From: Afipia carboxidovorans OM5
Lineage (GTDB): Bacteria; Pseudomonadota; Alphaproteobacteria; Rhizobiales; Xanthobacteraceae
Assembly: GCF_000218565.1 (NCBI RefSeq)
Contig: NC_015684.1
Span: forward strand, 496,001-560,000
Length of the DNA stretch: 64,000 nt
Direction of reading: 5' to 3'
The notes beneath the pieces were generated by a model, which made no database searches, had not been told where the DNA came from, and was given only the letters and a program-made list of their open reading frames with translations. Below are positions 36,016 through 44,323 of this stretch, piece after piece. A program made the position numbers and the translations under genes. Each line of letters opens with the position of its first letter. The first letter of the stretch is position 1.

Positions 36016-36315
36016 ATGTCAGCGCAAATTGGGGCGACTGTCGCCACCGTTGGTTGGGTGGTGCGCGGAATATTCAGAAAAAAACTTGGGACATTCGCAG
36101 GGGTGGCTTTGGCGGTCATGACCTTAGGCGGCTGCTCGGTCCCGCTTGCGCCGCTCGTCGGCACGGACCCCGCTGATCCCGGGGCCAAGGTTGCGGGCGT
36201 CGGCTATCGGTCGACCATCGCCCCTTATGCCAGCCTTCGCCCGACGACGCCCTCCAGCTGGAAGGAGCAGAACCAGAGCGTCACGCCGTCACCGAAATCC
36301 GGACATGAGCATTAG
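36016..36315 (+). CDS. Small lipoprotein
   Basis: A 99-residue protein with a hydrophobic region and lipobox-like VMTLGGCS near residues 34-41, followed by a short Pro/Ser-rich tail ending GHEH. The N-terminal extension before the lipobox is long for a lipoprotein signal, so translation may start downstream. It lies 9 bases before the TolC-family gene. Small lipoproteins are common partners of metal efflux outer-membrane factors. Family not recognised. Confidence 0.6.
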   Translation: MSAQIGATVATVGWVVRGIFRKKLGTFAGVALAVMTLGGCSVPLAPLVGTDPADPGAKVAGVGYRSTIAPYASLRPTTPSSWKEQNQSVTPSPKSGHEH

Positions 36316-36324
36316 GAGCACGTC

Positions 36325-37785
36325 ATGAAAATCATCAATGGCGTGCCGTCACATCAGAGTCCCCTCCGACGTCATCGGCCGGCGCTGATGCTCGCCGTTT
36401 CCCTTCTTCTTTCCGGTTGTGCGACGTTCTCGCCGGATCGAGGAATGGGAGTCGTGTCCGATATCGCCGGCCATACGATCAAGAAGGACGTGGTCGCGAT
36501 CCGCTCCGTGGATGAAGCCCAGCATGCGGACGATGCCGTCAAGCGACTGCTGCGCCGCGCTCTCAACGTCGATACCGCCGTCCAGGTCGCGCTGCTCAAC
36601 AATCGTGGCTTGCAGGCCGCCTACAATGAATTGGCGTTGGCGGAAACCGACCTCGTCCAGGAAAGCCTCCCGCCCAATCCGACCTTTTCGATTTCGAGAA
36701 TTGCGGGCGGTGGCGCGGTCGAAATCGAGCGTCAGGTCGTCGGCGACATTCTTGCGTTGGCGACGTTGCCGTTCCGCTCCGAGATCGCGCGAAAACGATT
36801 CCATCAGGCGCAATTGCGGGCCGCATTGGAGACCTTGAGGCTCGCGTCCGATGTGCGGCGATCCTACTACCGTACTGTTGCCGCCAACGAGATGGTTGGC
36901 CTTCTGACCGACGCCAAGTCCACGGCGGAAGCGACCGCCAAGCTTGCTTCGAAACTGGGTGAAACCGGTTCGCTCAACAAGCTTGATCAGGCCCGCGAGC
37001 AAGTGTTCTACGCGGAGATGACGGCTGACCTCGCTTCGGCGCGTCAGGAGGCGACCAGTTCGCGTGAACGGCTCGCGCGATTGATGGGGCTTTGGGATGG
37101 CGACCTCACGTTCCGTCTTCCGAACATGCTCCCGCAGTTGCCACGGCGGCCCTCTGCGTTGCCGTCGATCGAAGTGGATGCGGTGACGCACCGGATCGAT
37201 CTTCAGATCGCTCGCATCGAACTCGAGGCGCTGGCGAAGGCGCTCAACCTCACGGAAGCGAGCCGTTTCGTCACGCTGCTCGATATCGCGGGCATTGCGA
37301 AGACCACCAAGGACCCCGATGGCTCCCGGTTTCGCGAACGCGGCTTCGACATCCAGTTCCAGATCCCGATCTTCGATGGCGGCGAGGTCCGGGTGCGGCA
37401 AGCGGCCGAGACCTACAACCAGGCCTTCAATCGCCTGACCGAGAAGGCGATCAACGTACGCTCGGAAGCACGCGACGCGTACCGGACGTATCGTTCGAGC
37501 TACGAGATCGCCCGGCAGTACGAGCGCGAGGTGCTGCCGCTCCGGAAGATCATCACCGAGGAAATGCAACTGCGCTTCTCGAGCATGCAGGTCGACGTCT
37601 TCGCACTGTTGACCGAAGCACGACAGCGCATCGCGTCGATGCGCGCCGGAATCGACGCCAAACGAAGCTTCTGGCTCGCCCAATCCGATCTGCAGACCGC
37701 CGTCAACGGCGGCGGCTCGGGAGAAACGCCAACGGAGTCCCGTCCGACGACGACCGCCCAAGCTGGCGGCGGCGGAGGCCATTGA
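36325..37785 (+). CDS. TolC-family outer-membrane efflux factor (CusC-like)
   Basis: A 486-residue OMF protein. A lipoprotein signal ends at LLLSGCATFS (Cys near residue 32). The two repeats of coiled-coil and beta strands are visible as ALLNNRGLQAAYNELALAETDLVQ near 90 and RIDLQIARIELEALAKALN near 290. FDIQFQIPIFDGGEVRVRQA near 345 is the usual second-repeat beta motif. It should provide the exit duct for the CusBA pumps in this window, although both cusBA operons lie elsewhere. The stop overlaps the next ATG (TGATG). Confidence 0.88.
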   Translation: MKIINGVPSHQSPLRRHRPALMLAVSLLLSGCATFSPDRGMGVVSDIAGHTIKKDVVAIRSVDEAQHADDAVKRLLRRALNVDTAVQVALLNNRGLQAAYNELALAETDLVQESLPPNPTFSISRIAGGGAVEIERQVVGDILALATLPFRSEIARKRFHQAQLRAALETLRLASDVRRSYYRTVAANEMVGLLTDAKSTAEATAKLASKLGETGSLNKLDQAREQVFYAEMTADLASARQEATSSRERLARLMGLWDGDLTFRLPNMLPQLPRRPSALPSIEVDAVTHRIDLQIARIELEALAKALNLTEASRFVTLLDIAGIAKTTKDPDGSRFRERGFDIQFQIPIFDGGEVRVRQAAETYNQAFNRLTEKAINVRSEARDAYRTYRSSYEIARQYEREVLPLRKIITEEMQLRFSSMQVDVFALLTEARQRIASMRAGIDAKRSFWLAQSDLQTAVNGGGSGETPTESRPTTTAQAGGGGGH

Positions 37786-39176
37786 TGGAGACCAACATGC
37801 TATCGCGAAGAGGATTTCTGGGAACGGCCGCGCTGGTCGGCGCCAGCGCCGTCAGCGGCCGTGTGCAGGCGGCGAACATTCCGGAAGCGCCGATGATGGA
37901 CAAGGTGACGATGCAGCCGCCGCTGCATCCGACCAGCGGTCCGGACTATCGCCCGGTCGTCACCCTCAACGGCTGGTCGCTGCCTTGGCGGATGAACGGC
38001 GACTGGAAGGAATTTCATCTCGTCGCCGAGCCCGTGGTGCGGGAGTTCGCCGAAGGCATGAAGGCAAACCTGTGGGGCTACAACGGACAATCCCCGGGAC
38101 CGACGATCGAAGCGGTTGAAGGCGACAAGGTCCGCATCTTCGTCACCAACAAGTTGCCTGAGCATACGACGGTGCATTGGCACGGCATGATCCTGCCCAG
38201 TGGCATGGACGGGGTCGGCGGCCTCACGCAGCCGCACATCCCGCCGGGCAAGACCTTCGTCTACGAATTCGAACTGAAGCACAGCGGTACATTCATGTAC
38301 CACCCGCACTCCGACGAAATGGTGCAGATGGCGATGGGGATGATGGGGATGTTCGTGGTGCATCCGCGCGACCCATCCTTCCGTCCGGTCGATCGCGACT
38401 TCGTCTTCGTCATGAGCACATACCTGATCGACCCCGGTACCTATCTGCCGAAGGTCAACGAGATGACCGACTTCAACATGTGGACCTGGAACAGCCGGGT
38501 GTTTCCGGGAATCGACCCGTTGCCCGTGCGGCTCGGAGACAAGGTCCGGGTGCGGATCGGCAATCTCACCATGACCAATCATCCGATCCACCTGCACGGG
38601 CACCATTTCGGGGTGAGTTGCACCGACGGCGGCTGGGTGCCGGAGAGCGCGCAGTGGCCCGAAACGACGATTGATGTCCCGGTCGGGGCCATCCGCGCCT
38701 TCGACGTCATCGCCGACAATCCCGGCGACTGGGCGTTCCATTGCCATAAATCGCACCACACCATGAATGCCATGGGGCACGACGTGCGCAATTTGATCGG
38801 TGTGTCGAAAAAGGATTTGGCGAAAGCGGTCGGCAAACTCGCTCCGGACGCGATGGTGATGGGTTCGACCGGCATGGCGATGGGCGAAATGGAAATGCCC
38901 GCGCCGGACAACACGCTGCCGATGATGACCGGTACCGGACAATTCGGGCCGATCGAAATGGGCGGAATGTTCACGGTGATGAAGATCCGCGAAGGCATGG
39001 CGCGCGACGACTACAGCGATCCCGGTCCGTACAAGTTTCCCGCGGGTACCGTCGCCTACGAGGTCGATGCCCCGAACGGCCAAGCGCCCCGGCAAGGCGA
39101 CGCGAGGCCGACGGACAAGCCGGAAGACAAGAAATCTAAGAAACCAATGAACATGAAGGGAATGAAGGGCATGTAG
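37785..39176 (+). CDS. Periplasmic multicopper oxidase (CopA/CueO-like)
   Basis: A 463-residue multicopper oxidase with a twin-Arg-type signal (SRRGFLGTAALVG). The four copper-ligand motifs are complete: TVHWHGM near residue 128, MYHPHSDE near 170, NHPIHLHGHHF near 265 and FHCHKSHHTMNAM near 317. The C-terminal about 150 residues are Met-rich, ending MNMKGMKGM, as in copper-tolerance oxidases. It would oxidise Cu(I) to Cu(II) in the periplasm. Translation is coupled to the OMF gene by TGATG. An ATG at 37797 is an alternative start. Confidence 0.92.
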   Translation: METNMLSRRGFLGTAALVGASAVSGRVQAANIPEAPMMDKVTMQPPLHPTSGPDYRPVVTLNGWSLPWRMNGDWKEFHLVAEPVVREFAEGMKANLWGYNGQSPGPTIEAVEGDKVRIFVTNKLPEHTTVHWHGMILPSGMDGVGGLTQPHIPPGKTFVYEFELKHSGTFMYHPHSDEMVQMAMGMMGMFVVHPRDPSFRPVDRDFVFVMSTYLIDPGTYLPKVNEMTDFNMWTWNSRVFPGIDPLPVRLGDKVRVRIGNLTMTNHPIHLHGHHFGVSCTDGGWVPESAQWPETTIDVPVGAIRAFDVIADNPGDWAFHCHKSHHTMNAMGHDVRNLIGVSKKDLAKAVGKLAPDAMVMGSTGMAMGEMEMPAPDNTLPMMTGTGQFGPIEMGGMFTVMKIREGMARDDYSDPGPYKFPAGTVAYEVDAPNGQAPRQGDARPTDKPEDKKSKKPMNMKGMKGM

Positions 39177-39240
39177 CCCCGCCGAAGGTCCCGAGGCATC
39201 AGCCTCAAATTTGGTCCGAACAAACCCGAGGAGACGAAAC

Positions 39241-39726
39241 ATGAAGAAATGGCGCGAAGTAGGAATCGCAGTGATCAGCGCAACCGCTATTTGCACATCG
39301 GCATGGGCGGGCGCAGGTCCGACCGGGCACAGCCACGACGAGTCATTCTCCGCCGGTGAACCCGGCGATGCGAAGAAGCCTGCGCGGATCGTGCAGGTCA
39401 CGATGGGTGAATCCGACGGCAAGATGACGTTCACGCCGGACAAGGTCGAGGTCAGGAAGGACGAGCAGATCAAGTTTGTCCTGCGCAACAACGGCGAACT
39501 CGATCACGAATTCATCCTCGCGACCACGGCCGACAACCTCAAGCACGCCGAAGCGATGAAGAAAAACCCGGACATGGAACACGATGATCCGAACAGCACG
39601 CGCCTGGCGCCGAAGAAGACCGGCGAGATCGTGTGGAAGTTCACCAAGCGCGGCACGTTTGAATATTCCTGTCTGATCCCCGGCCACCGCGAAGCCGGAA
39701 TGATCGGTACGGTCGTCGTCAAGTGA
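39241..39726 (+). CDS. Exported cupredoxin
   Basis: A 161-residue protein with a signal peptide to about residue 23 and a cupredoxin domain. Type-1 copper ligands are visible as His in GELDHEF near residue 88, and Cys, His and Met in FEYSCLIPGHREAGM near 139-153. Between them lies a helix-like insert (AEAMKKNPDMEHDDPN). It may carry electrons or hold copper for the multicopper oxidases. It follows AACCCGAGGAGACGAAAC and belongs to the copper operon. Confidence 0.9.
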   Translation: MKKWREVGIAVISATAICTSAWAGAGPTGHSHDESFSAGEPGDAKKPARIVQVTMGESDGKMTFTPDKVEVRKDEQIKFVLRNNGELDHEFILATTADNLKHAEAMKKNPDMEHDDPNSTRLAPKKTGEIVWKFTKRGTFEYSCLIPGHREAGMIGTVVVK

Positions 39727-39730
39727 ACTC

Positions 39731-40831
39731 ATGACATTTACCCTGCAAGTGGGTGCCATGGACGACTGCCAGATCGACTGCGTGCCGGACGACGGCTGGC
39801 ACGCAGCGATGGGCGCGTTTGCCGACGTCCACTACGAACAGACGGCGATTTACGGCTCCGGACAACGGGGCGAACGATCGAGCCATATTCTGCTGGGACG
39901 CGAGAGCGCTCCTGTCGCAGGGGCCCGGATCGGTCTCTATCTCGTGCCTTATCTCGGCCGCGGCATGGCGCTCGTGCGCTTCGCGCCGTTCTGGCGCCCC
40001 TTCGACGTTACTCCCGACCCGGACCGTTATCGGGCAGCGGTGACGGCGCTGGTGGACGAATACTGCCGTCGACGAAAGCTTTACCTCGTCCTTCGTCCGC
40101 GACCGCATCCGGACTTCTATCCGATCGAAGCGAAAATCCTGACCGAGATGGGCCTCGCGGGCTCCGCGTCATCGATGCTTGACCGCTACTTCGTCGACGC
40201 ATCGCTCGCTGAGGCCGAGCAGCAGAAGAGTCTGGATCAGCGATGGCGCTACAATCTCCGCAAAGGCCTTGCGCATGGTCTCGACGTTCGCATCGGCGAC
40301 GCTCCGGCCGACGTCAAGACGTTTCAGGACATCTATGCCGAGATGGTTCGGCGCAAAAACCTGAACTATCCCGGCGTCGATCTGCCTGCATCTATTCCGA
40401 ACCTGATGGAGCTTCCGGAACGAATGAAGATGCGCATCGCCTTGGCACATCATGAGGGAAGGCCGATCGGCGGCATCGCCTTCAGCGTGGTGGGCGATCT
40501 CGCCTATTACGTTTTCGGTGCGACGAGCGACGAGGCGACGGCGCTGAACGCCGGATACGTCCTGCAATGGCACGTTATGCGCTGGCTGCGGGAGAACGCG
40601 AAGGTGCGTTGGTACGAACTCGGCGGTCCCGGTGATCCGGGAATTCGGCAATTCAAAAAGGGACTCGCGGGCAAACGAGGCGTTCTGCTTGCGGTCCGGG
40701 AATTTCACTACTGCCCCGATGTGACCGCGCGCGTGGTTGTGGGAGGACTGTTTGCCCTCCGCGACGCGCGCAACAGAATCCAGCGCTGGCAGCGTGAAAG
40801 AAGGCCTTCCGAGGGAAGGCGCAGTAACTGA
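39731..40831 (+). CDS. FemAB/GNAT-fold aminoacyl- or acyltransferase
   Basis: A 366-residue protein resembling the FemAB-like (lipid II:glycine glycyltransferase) group. It has two GNAT-like halves. The C-terminal half holds RWRYNLRKGLAHGLDV near 173, YAEMVRRKNLNYPGV near 203, GRPIGGIAFSVVGDLAYYVFGATSDEA near 240-265 and WYELGGPGDPGIRQFKKGLAGK near 295. Such enzymes add amino acids to peptidoglycan precursors or modify surface molecules. Its place between a cupredoxin and CusF is unusual. It starts four bases after the previous stop. Substrate unknown. Confidence 0.75.
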   Translation: MTFTLQVGAMDDCQIDCVPDDGWHAAMGAFADVHYEQTAIYGSGQRGERSSHILLGRESAPVAGARIGLYLVPYLGRGMALVRFAPFWRPFDVTPDPDRYRAAVTALVDEYCRRRKLYLVLRPRPHPDFYPIEAKILTEMGLAGSASSMLDRYFVDASLAEAEQQKSLDQRWRYNLRKGLAHGLDVRIGDAPADVKTFQDIYAEMVRRKNLNYPGVDLPASIPNLMELPERMKMRIALAHHEGRPIGGIAFSVVGDLAYYVFGATSDEATALNAGYVLQWHVMRWLRENAKVRWYELGGPGDPGIRQFKKGLAGKRGVLLAVREFHYCPDVTARVVVGGLFALRDARNRIQRWQRERRPSEGRRSN

Positions 40832-40843
40832 AGAGGAGTGAAA

Positions 40844-41146
40844 ATGAAGACACGCAACTTTATGGCGGGAATTTTCGCAATCGCCTTCGCCTTGTGGTCT
40901 GCCGCTGCCATGGCGCAGGCCGATATGGCGAAGGGCGAGGTCAAGAAGATCGACGAGGCCGCTGGCAAGATCACCTTGAAGCACGGCCCGATCAAGAACC
41001 TCGACATGGACGAGGGCATGACGATGGTGTTCCGCGTCCAGGATCCGGCGATGCTCAAACAGGTCAAGGTCGGCGACAAGGTGCAATTCCAGGCCGAACG
41101 GGCAACGGCTGGCATCACCGTCACCAAGATCGAAAAGCAGAAATAG
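40844..41146 (+). CDS. cusF: CusF-like periplasmic copper-binding protein, copy 1
   Basis: A 100-residue exported protein with a signal peptide to about residue 24 (AAAMAQA). The core GKITLKHGPIKNLDMDEGMTMVFRV resembles the CusF OB-fold, with His near 46 and Met near 56, 61 and 63. The usual Trp that caps the Cu site is replaced here by Met or Asp. It would hand Cu(I) to CusB. The ATG at 40844 follows AAGAGGAG. A second homologue at 50979 keeps the Trp. Confidence 0.88.
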   Translation: MKTRNFMAGIFAIAFALWSAAAMAQADMAKGEVKKIDEAAGKITLKHGPIKNLDMDEGMTMVFRVQDPAMLKQVKVGDKVQFQAERATAGITVTKIEKQK

Positions 41147-41218
41147 CACCCGGATTTTCGACGCCGTCGGACATTCTCGTTCGATGGCGTCGAGAAAGGT
41201 AGCACGCAGGAGTTTCGG

Positions 41219-42196
41219 ATGGAGGGATCGTTGCGTCGTAACGATGCGGCCGATGCCGAGTTTTTCTACGACCGTCAGAGCGGTAGGCTGAGCGGGGCGG
41301 GCCTGGTCGACCAAATGGCGGTCTACGCACTGCAGGTCGGCTCCGTCGTGACGCAGCCCTTCGGACACCGTGGCTGCGGATGGGGCTGCGACATGGTCTC
41401 CTGCGCCGTCGCGCAACGCGATATCGTCGTTCGATTGAATCCTGACGTTCAATTTGCGATACCGTTTTGTGATCGGTACTGGAGCCGAATCCTCAACAGC
41501 CGCTATTACTACGAAGAAGAGATCGAGACGTTTCTGAGAAGCGTCGCCGACATCAAATACACCTTCGTCGATTGCGGGGCCAATTTCGGCTACTGGTCGG
41601 TTCTCGCATCGAGCGCGCCGTTCGGCCGCCAGACCGCCCTGGCGATCGAAGCCTCGCCCGGCAACGCCGCGCGGCTCGCGTTGAACGCCGGATTGAACGG
41701 CAACCGGTATCGCTGCATGAACGCAGCCATCGGCGGCCGAACCGGCGGTTTCGTGCGTGTCGCGGGACGACGACACGAGGCGTTCTCGACTTATGCGGTC
41801 AAGGATGACGATCCTGGAGCGGTGAGACGCGTTTCGCTCGACGGTCTTCTTAAGGACGATCTCGATGCACAAGCACCGATGGTCATCAAACTGGATGTCG
41901 AAGGCGTCGAGATTGAAGCCATCGAAGGCGCCAAGGCCTGTTTGTCCGGCAATTCGCTTTTGATCTGTGAGGATCACGGATCGGATCCGACCCACGGTGT
42001 CTCTCGTCATTTGATGAAAGACGCGGCGTTGAGCCTCTACATCTTCGACCCCGCCGCTTGGCGTTTCGTTCGGATCGACGGCCCGGCGGTATTGGATCGG
42101 GTGAAGCGATATCGTTGGGTCGGCTACAACGTTTTCGGCACGCGAAGCCCGATCTGGGAAGACCGATTGCAGTCCGCGCGATGGATTTGCCGATGA
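41219..42196 (+). CDS. FkbM-family SAM-dependent methyltransferase
   Basis: A 325-residue protein. KYTFVDCGANFGYWSVL near residues 112-128 is the SAM-binding loop. IEASPGN near 142 and IKLDVEGVEIEAIEGAKACL near 222-242 are FkbM hallmarks. Family members methylate polysaccharide or other small-molecule hydroxyls. The gene overlaps the next by four bases (ATGA), so the two products probably act in one pathway. It lies among copper genes, suggesting envelope or exopolysaccharide modification. Confidence 0.85.
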   Translation: MEGSLRRNDAADAEFFYDRQSGRLSGAGLVDQMAVYALQVGSVVTQPFGHRGCGWGCDMVSCAVAQRDIVVRLNPDVQFAIPFCDRYWSRILNSRYYYEEEIETFLRSVADIKYTFVDCGANFGYWSVLASSAPFGRQTALAIEASPGNAARLALNAGLNGNRYRCMNAAIGGRTGGFVRVAGRRHEAFSTYAVKDDDPGAVRRVSLDGLLKDDLDAQAPMVIKLDVEGVEIEAIEGAKACLSGNSLLICEDHGSDPTHGVSRHLMKDAALSLYIFDPAAWRFVRIDGPAVLDRVKRYRWVGYNVFGTRSPIWEDRLQSARWICR

Positions 42197-42858
42197 TTGA
42201 GGGCGACATCCGGCGCGAACTGAATGCAGGTTCGTTCAACGAAGGCGCCGTCGAAGGTTGCGGGGCAGGGGACGTTTCCAGTTTCGTGGTCCGGAAGGCG
42301 CAAGCAGCCGATAGCGAAGCACTTGCCATCCTGGCGGATATCGCCGGAGGAGAGACGCTGGCGTTCATTGCGAGGGGGATCGATCCAACGGCGGATGCCC
42401 GGGCGATCTATCGCAAGATGATCGCAACCGCGACCGGTCTCTTTTCATACCAAAACTGTTTCGCGGCCGAATCCAATGGCAAACTAGTTGGCCTTGCGAA
42501 TGCATTTCCGGCGCGTGCCATTGAGAATGAACAGCGCCACACCAAACCGACGGCGCGCGAGGAATATTTGGAAGCGCGGACCCGATTGAACGATCCGCGA
42601 AGCTATTTGCTCAACAATATCGCTGTGGATCCGGCCTGGCGCCGGAAAGGCGTCGGCATTCGTCTGGTCGAAGCCGTCATCGCGGAGGCGAAGCTACAAG
42701 GTTTTCGGTCGATCACGCTTCACGTCTGGGCCGACAACGCGCGCGCCATCGCCTTCTACCGCGCGCTCGGCTTCCGAAGCGTCCGCAGGGCAAAGATACC
42801 GTGGCATCCGGAACTTCCTCATGTCGGCGGAAGTCTCCTTTTCAGATTGAATTTGTGA
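42193..42858 (+). CDS. GNAT-family N-acetyltransferase
   Basis: A 221-residue GNAT protein. FVVRKAQAADSEALAILADIA near residues 31-51 begins the fold. YLLNNIAVDPAWRRKGVGIRLVEAV near 138-162 is the acetyl-CoA pyrophosphate-binding loop, and NARAIAFYRALGF near 185 is the closing motif. Substrate unknown. It is coupled to the FkbM gene by a four-base overlap. A metal-related role is only inferred from position. Confidence 0.85.
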   Translation: MIEGDIRRELNAGSFNEGAVEGCGAGDVSSFVVRKAQAADSEALAILADIAGGETLAFIARGIDPTADARAIYRKMIATATGLFSYQNCFAAESNGKLVGLANAFPARAIENEQRHTKPTAREEYLEARTRLNDPRSYLLNNIAVDPAWRRKGVGIRLVEAVIAEAKLQGFRSITLHVWADNARAIAFYRALGFRSVRRAKIPWHPELPHVGGSLLFRLNL

Positions 42859-43020
42859 TGAGCCTTGAGACGGCATCGTTCGGTTCGTTCGCTCCGCCGG
42901 AGCGGAGCCGAAACAGAATGAAATCGCGGCAGGTCCTAAGAGCCACGATTGAGCCTTCCCATGCCGGATGATCGTTCAATGCAAATCCACCCGCCCGTGC
43001 TGACGGTAACGGAGAGAGCG

Positions 43021-44175
43021 ATGGCAAAGGAAACATCACCCGCCAGGCGCGACCTCCGGCTTGATTTTTTCCGCGGCCTGGCGAACTGGGCGATCTTCCT
43101 GGACCACATCCCGAACAATGCGGTCGCCTGGGTGACCACGCGAAACTACGGATTCAGCGATGCCGCGGACGTTTTCGTGTTTATTTCCGGTTACACCGCC
43201 GCGTTCATCTACGCACGCAAGATGGTCGCACAGGGATATCTCGCGGGGACGGCCCTGCTGATCCGCCGGGTCTGGCAACTTTATGTGGCGCATATTCTGT
43301 TGTTCGTGTTCTACGCCGTAGCCATCGGGTACGTGGCGCAAAACTACGGACATTCTCACCTCCTGGACGAGTTCAACGTTGCCGGACTGATCGAACAACC
43401 GGTGGCAACGCTCGCGCAAGGGCTCCTTCTCAAGTTCAAGCCGCTCAATCTGGATGTCCTGCCCTTGTACATCGTGCTGATGGCGGGTTTTGCCCCGTTT
43501 CTAATCCTGATGATGAGAGCTCCGGATGCGGCGCTGGCCGCGTCGATCATGGTCTACGTGCTGGCGCGTCATTTTGGCTCGAATTTCCCTGCACATCCGT
43601 CCGGCGGGTGGTATTTCAATCCGCTGGCATGGCAGCTTCTGTTCACGATGGGGGCATGGGCGGCGTTGGGAGGCGCCGCCCGGGCACAGGCGTTGGCCCG
43701 GTCCCGAACGGTCCTGATTGCGAGCGTGGCATTCGTGGTTTTCGCATTCGTCGTAACGATCGGTGCTCGCTTTGGTCTATCGACCGCATTGTCGCCCGTG
43801 TTCGATGTTCTCAGTGAGAAAACCAATCTTGCACCCTACAGGATCGTTCATTTTCTGGCGCTTGCTGTGTTCGTTGTTCACCTCGTTCCGCGAGACTGGA
43901 AAGGTCTCGATTCAAAACTGGCTCGTCCAGTCATCGTTTGCGGTCAGAGATCGCTGGAGGTGTTCTGCATAGGGATTTTCCTGTCGTTCGTTGGGCATTT
44001 CATTCTGGAGATGTATTCAGACCGCCTGATCACCCAGATCGGGGTGAGCGTTGGCGGCGTGGTGCTGATGACGGCCGTCGCGCTCTATCGGACATGGTCC
44101 CGCACGCTTGATGCCCGCGCCCCCAAGGCATCGGTCACGCCCGTCGCAATCGGGTCGAAAGGGGAGAATGAATGA
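43021..44175 (+). CDS. opgC: OpgC-domain membrane protein
   Basis: A 384-residue polytopic membrane protein of the OpgC/acyltransferase-3 type with about ten transmembrane helices. RLDFFRGLANWAIFLDHIPNN near the N-terminus and GFSDAADVFVFISGYTAAFIYAR near residues 43-65 are OpgC signatures. OpgC succinylates osmoregulated periplasmic glucans in Rhodobacter. Anionic glucans could bind copper, but that is inference. I took the ATG at 43021 after GGAGAGAG. Earlier starts at 42949 and 42961 are possible. Confidence 0.85.
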   Translation: MAKETSPARRDLRLDFFRGLANWAIFLDHIPNNAVAWVTTRNYGFSDAADVFVFISGYTAAFIYARKMVAQGYLAGTALLIRRVWQLYVAHILLFVFYAVAIGYVAQNYGHSHLLDEFNVAGLIEQPVATLAQGLLLKFKPLNLDVLPLYIVLMAGFAPFLILMMRAPDAALAASIMVYVLARHFGSNFPAHPSGGWYFNPLAWQLLFTMGAWAALGGAARAQALARSRTVLIASVAFVVFAFVVTIGARFGLSTALSPVFDVLSEKTNLAPYRIVHFLALAVFVVHLVPRDWKGLDSKLARPVIVCGQRSLEVFCIGIFLSFVGHFILEMYSDRLITQIGVSVGGVVLMTAVALYRTWSRTLDARAPKASVTPVAIGSKGENE

Positions 44176-44323
44176 CGAACCGACGGACTATCGCGTTTTT
44201 CGGCGTCGGCGCCGTTGTCGGGAAGAACGATGCGACGTCTCAGTCGTTTAAAGGGCAACCGGTAATAAGCCTGCGATCGATGCGGATTAGTATGCACGGC
44301 GACCGGGCTTGAACGAGGTCTTC

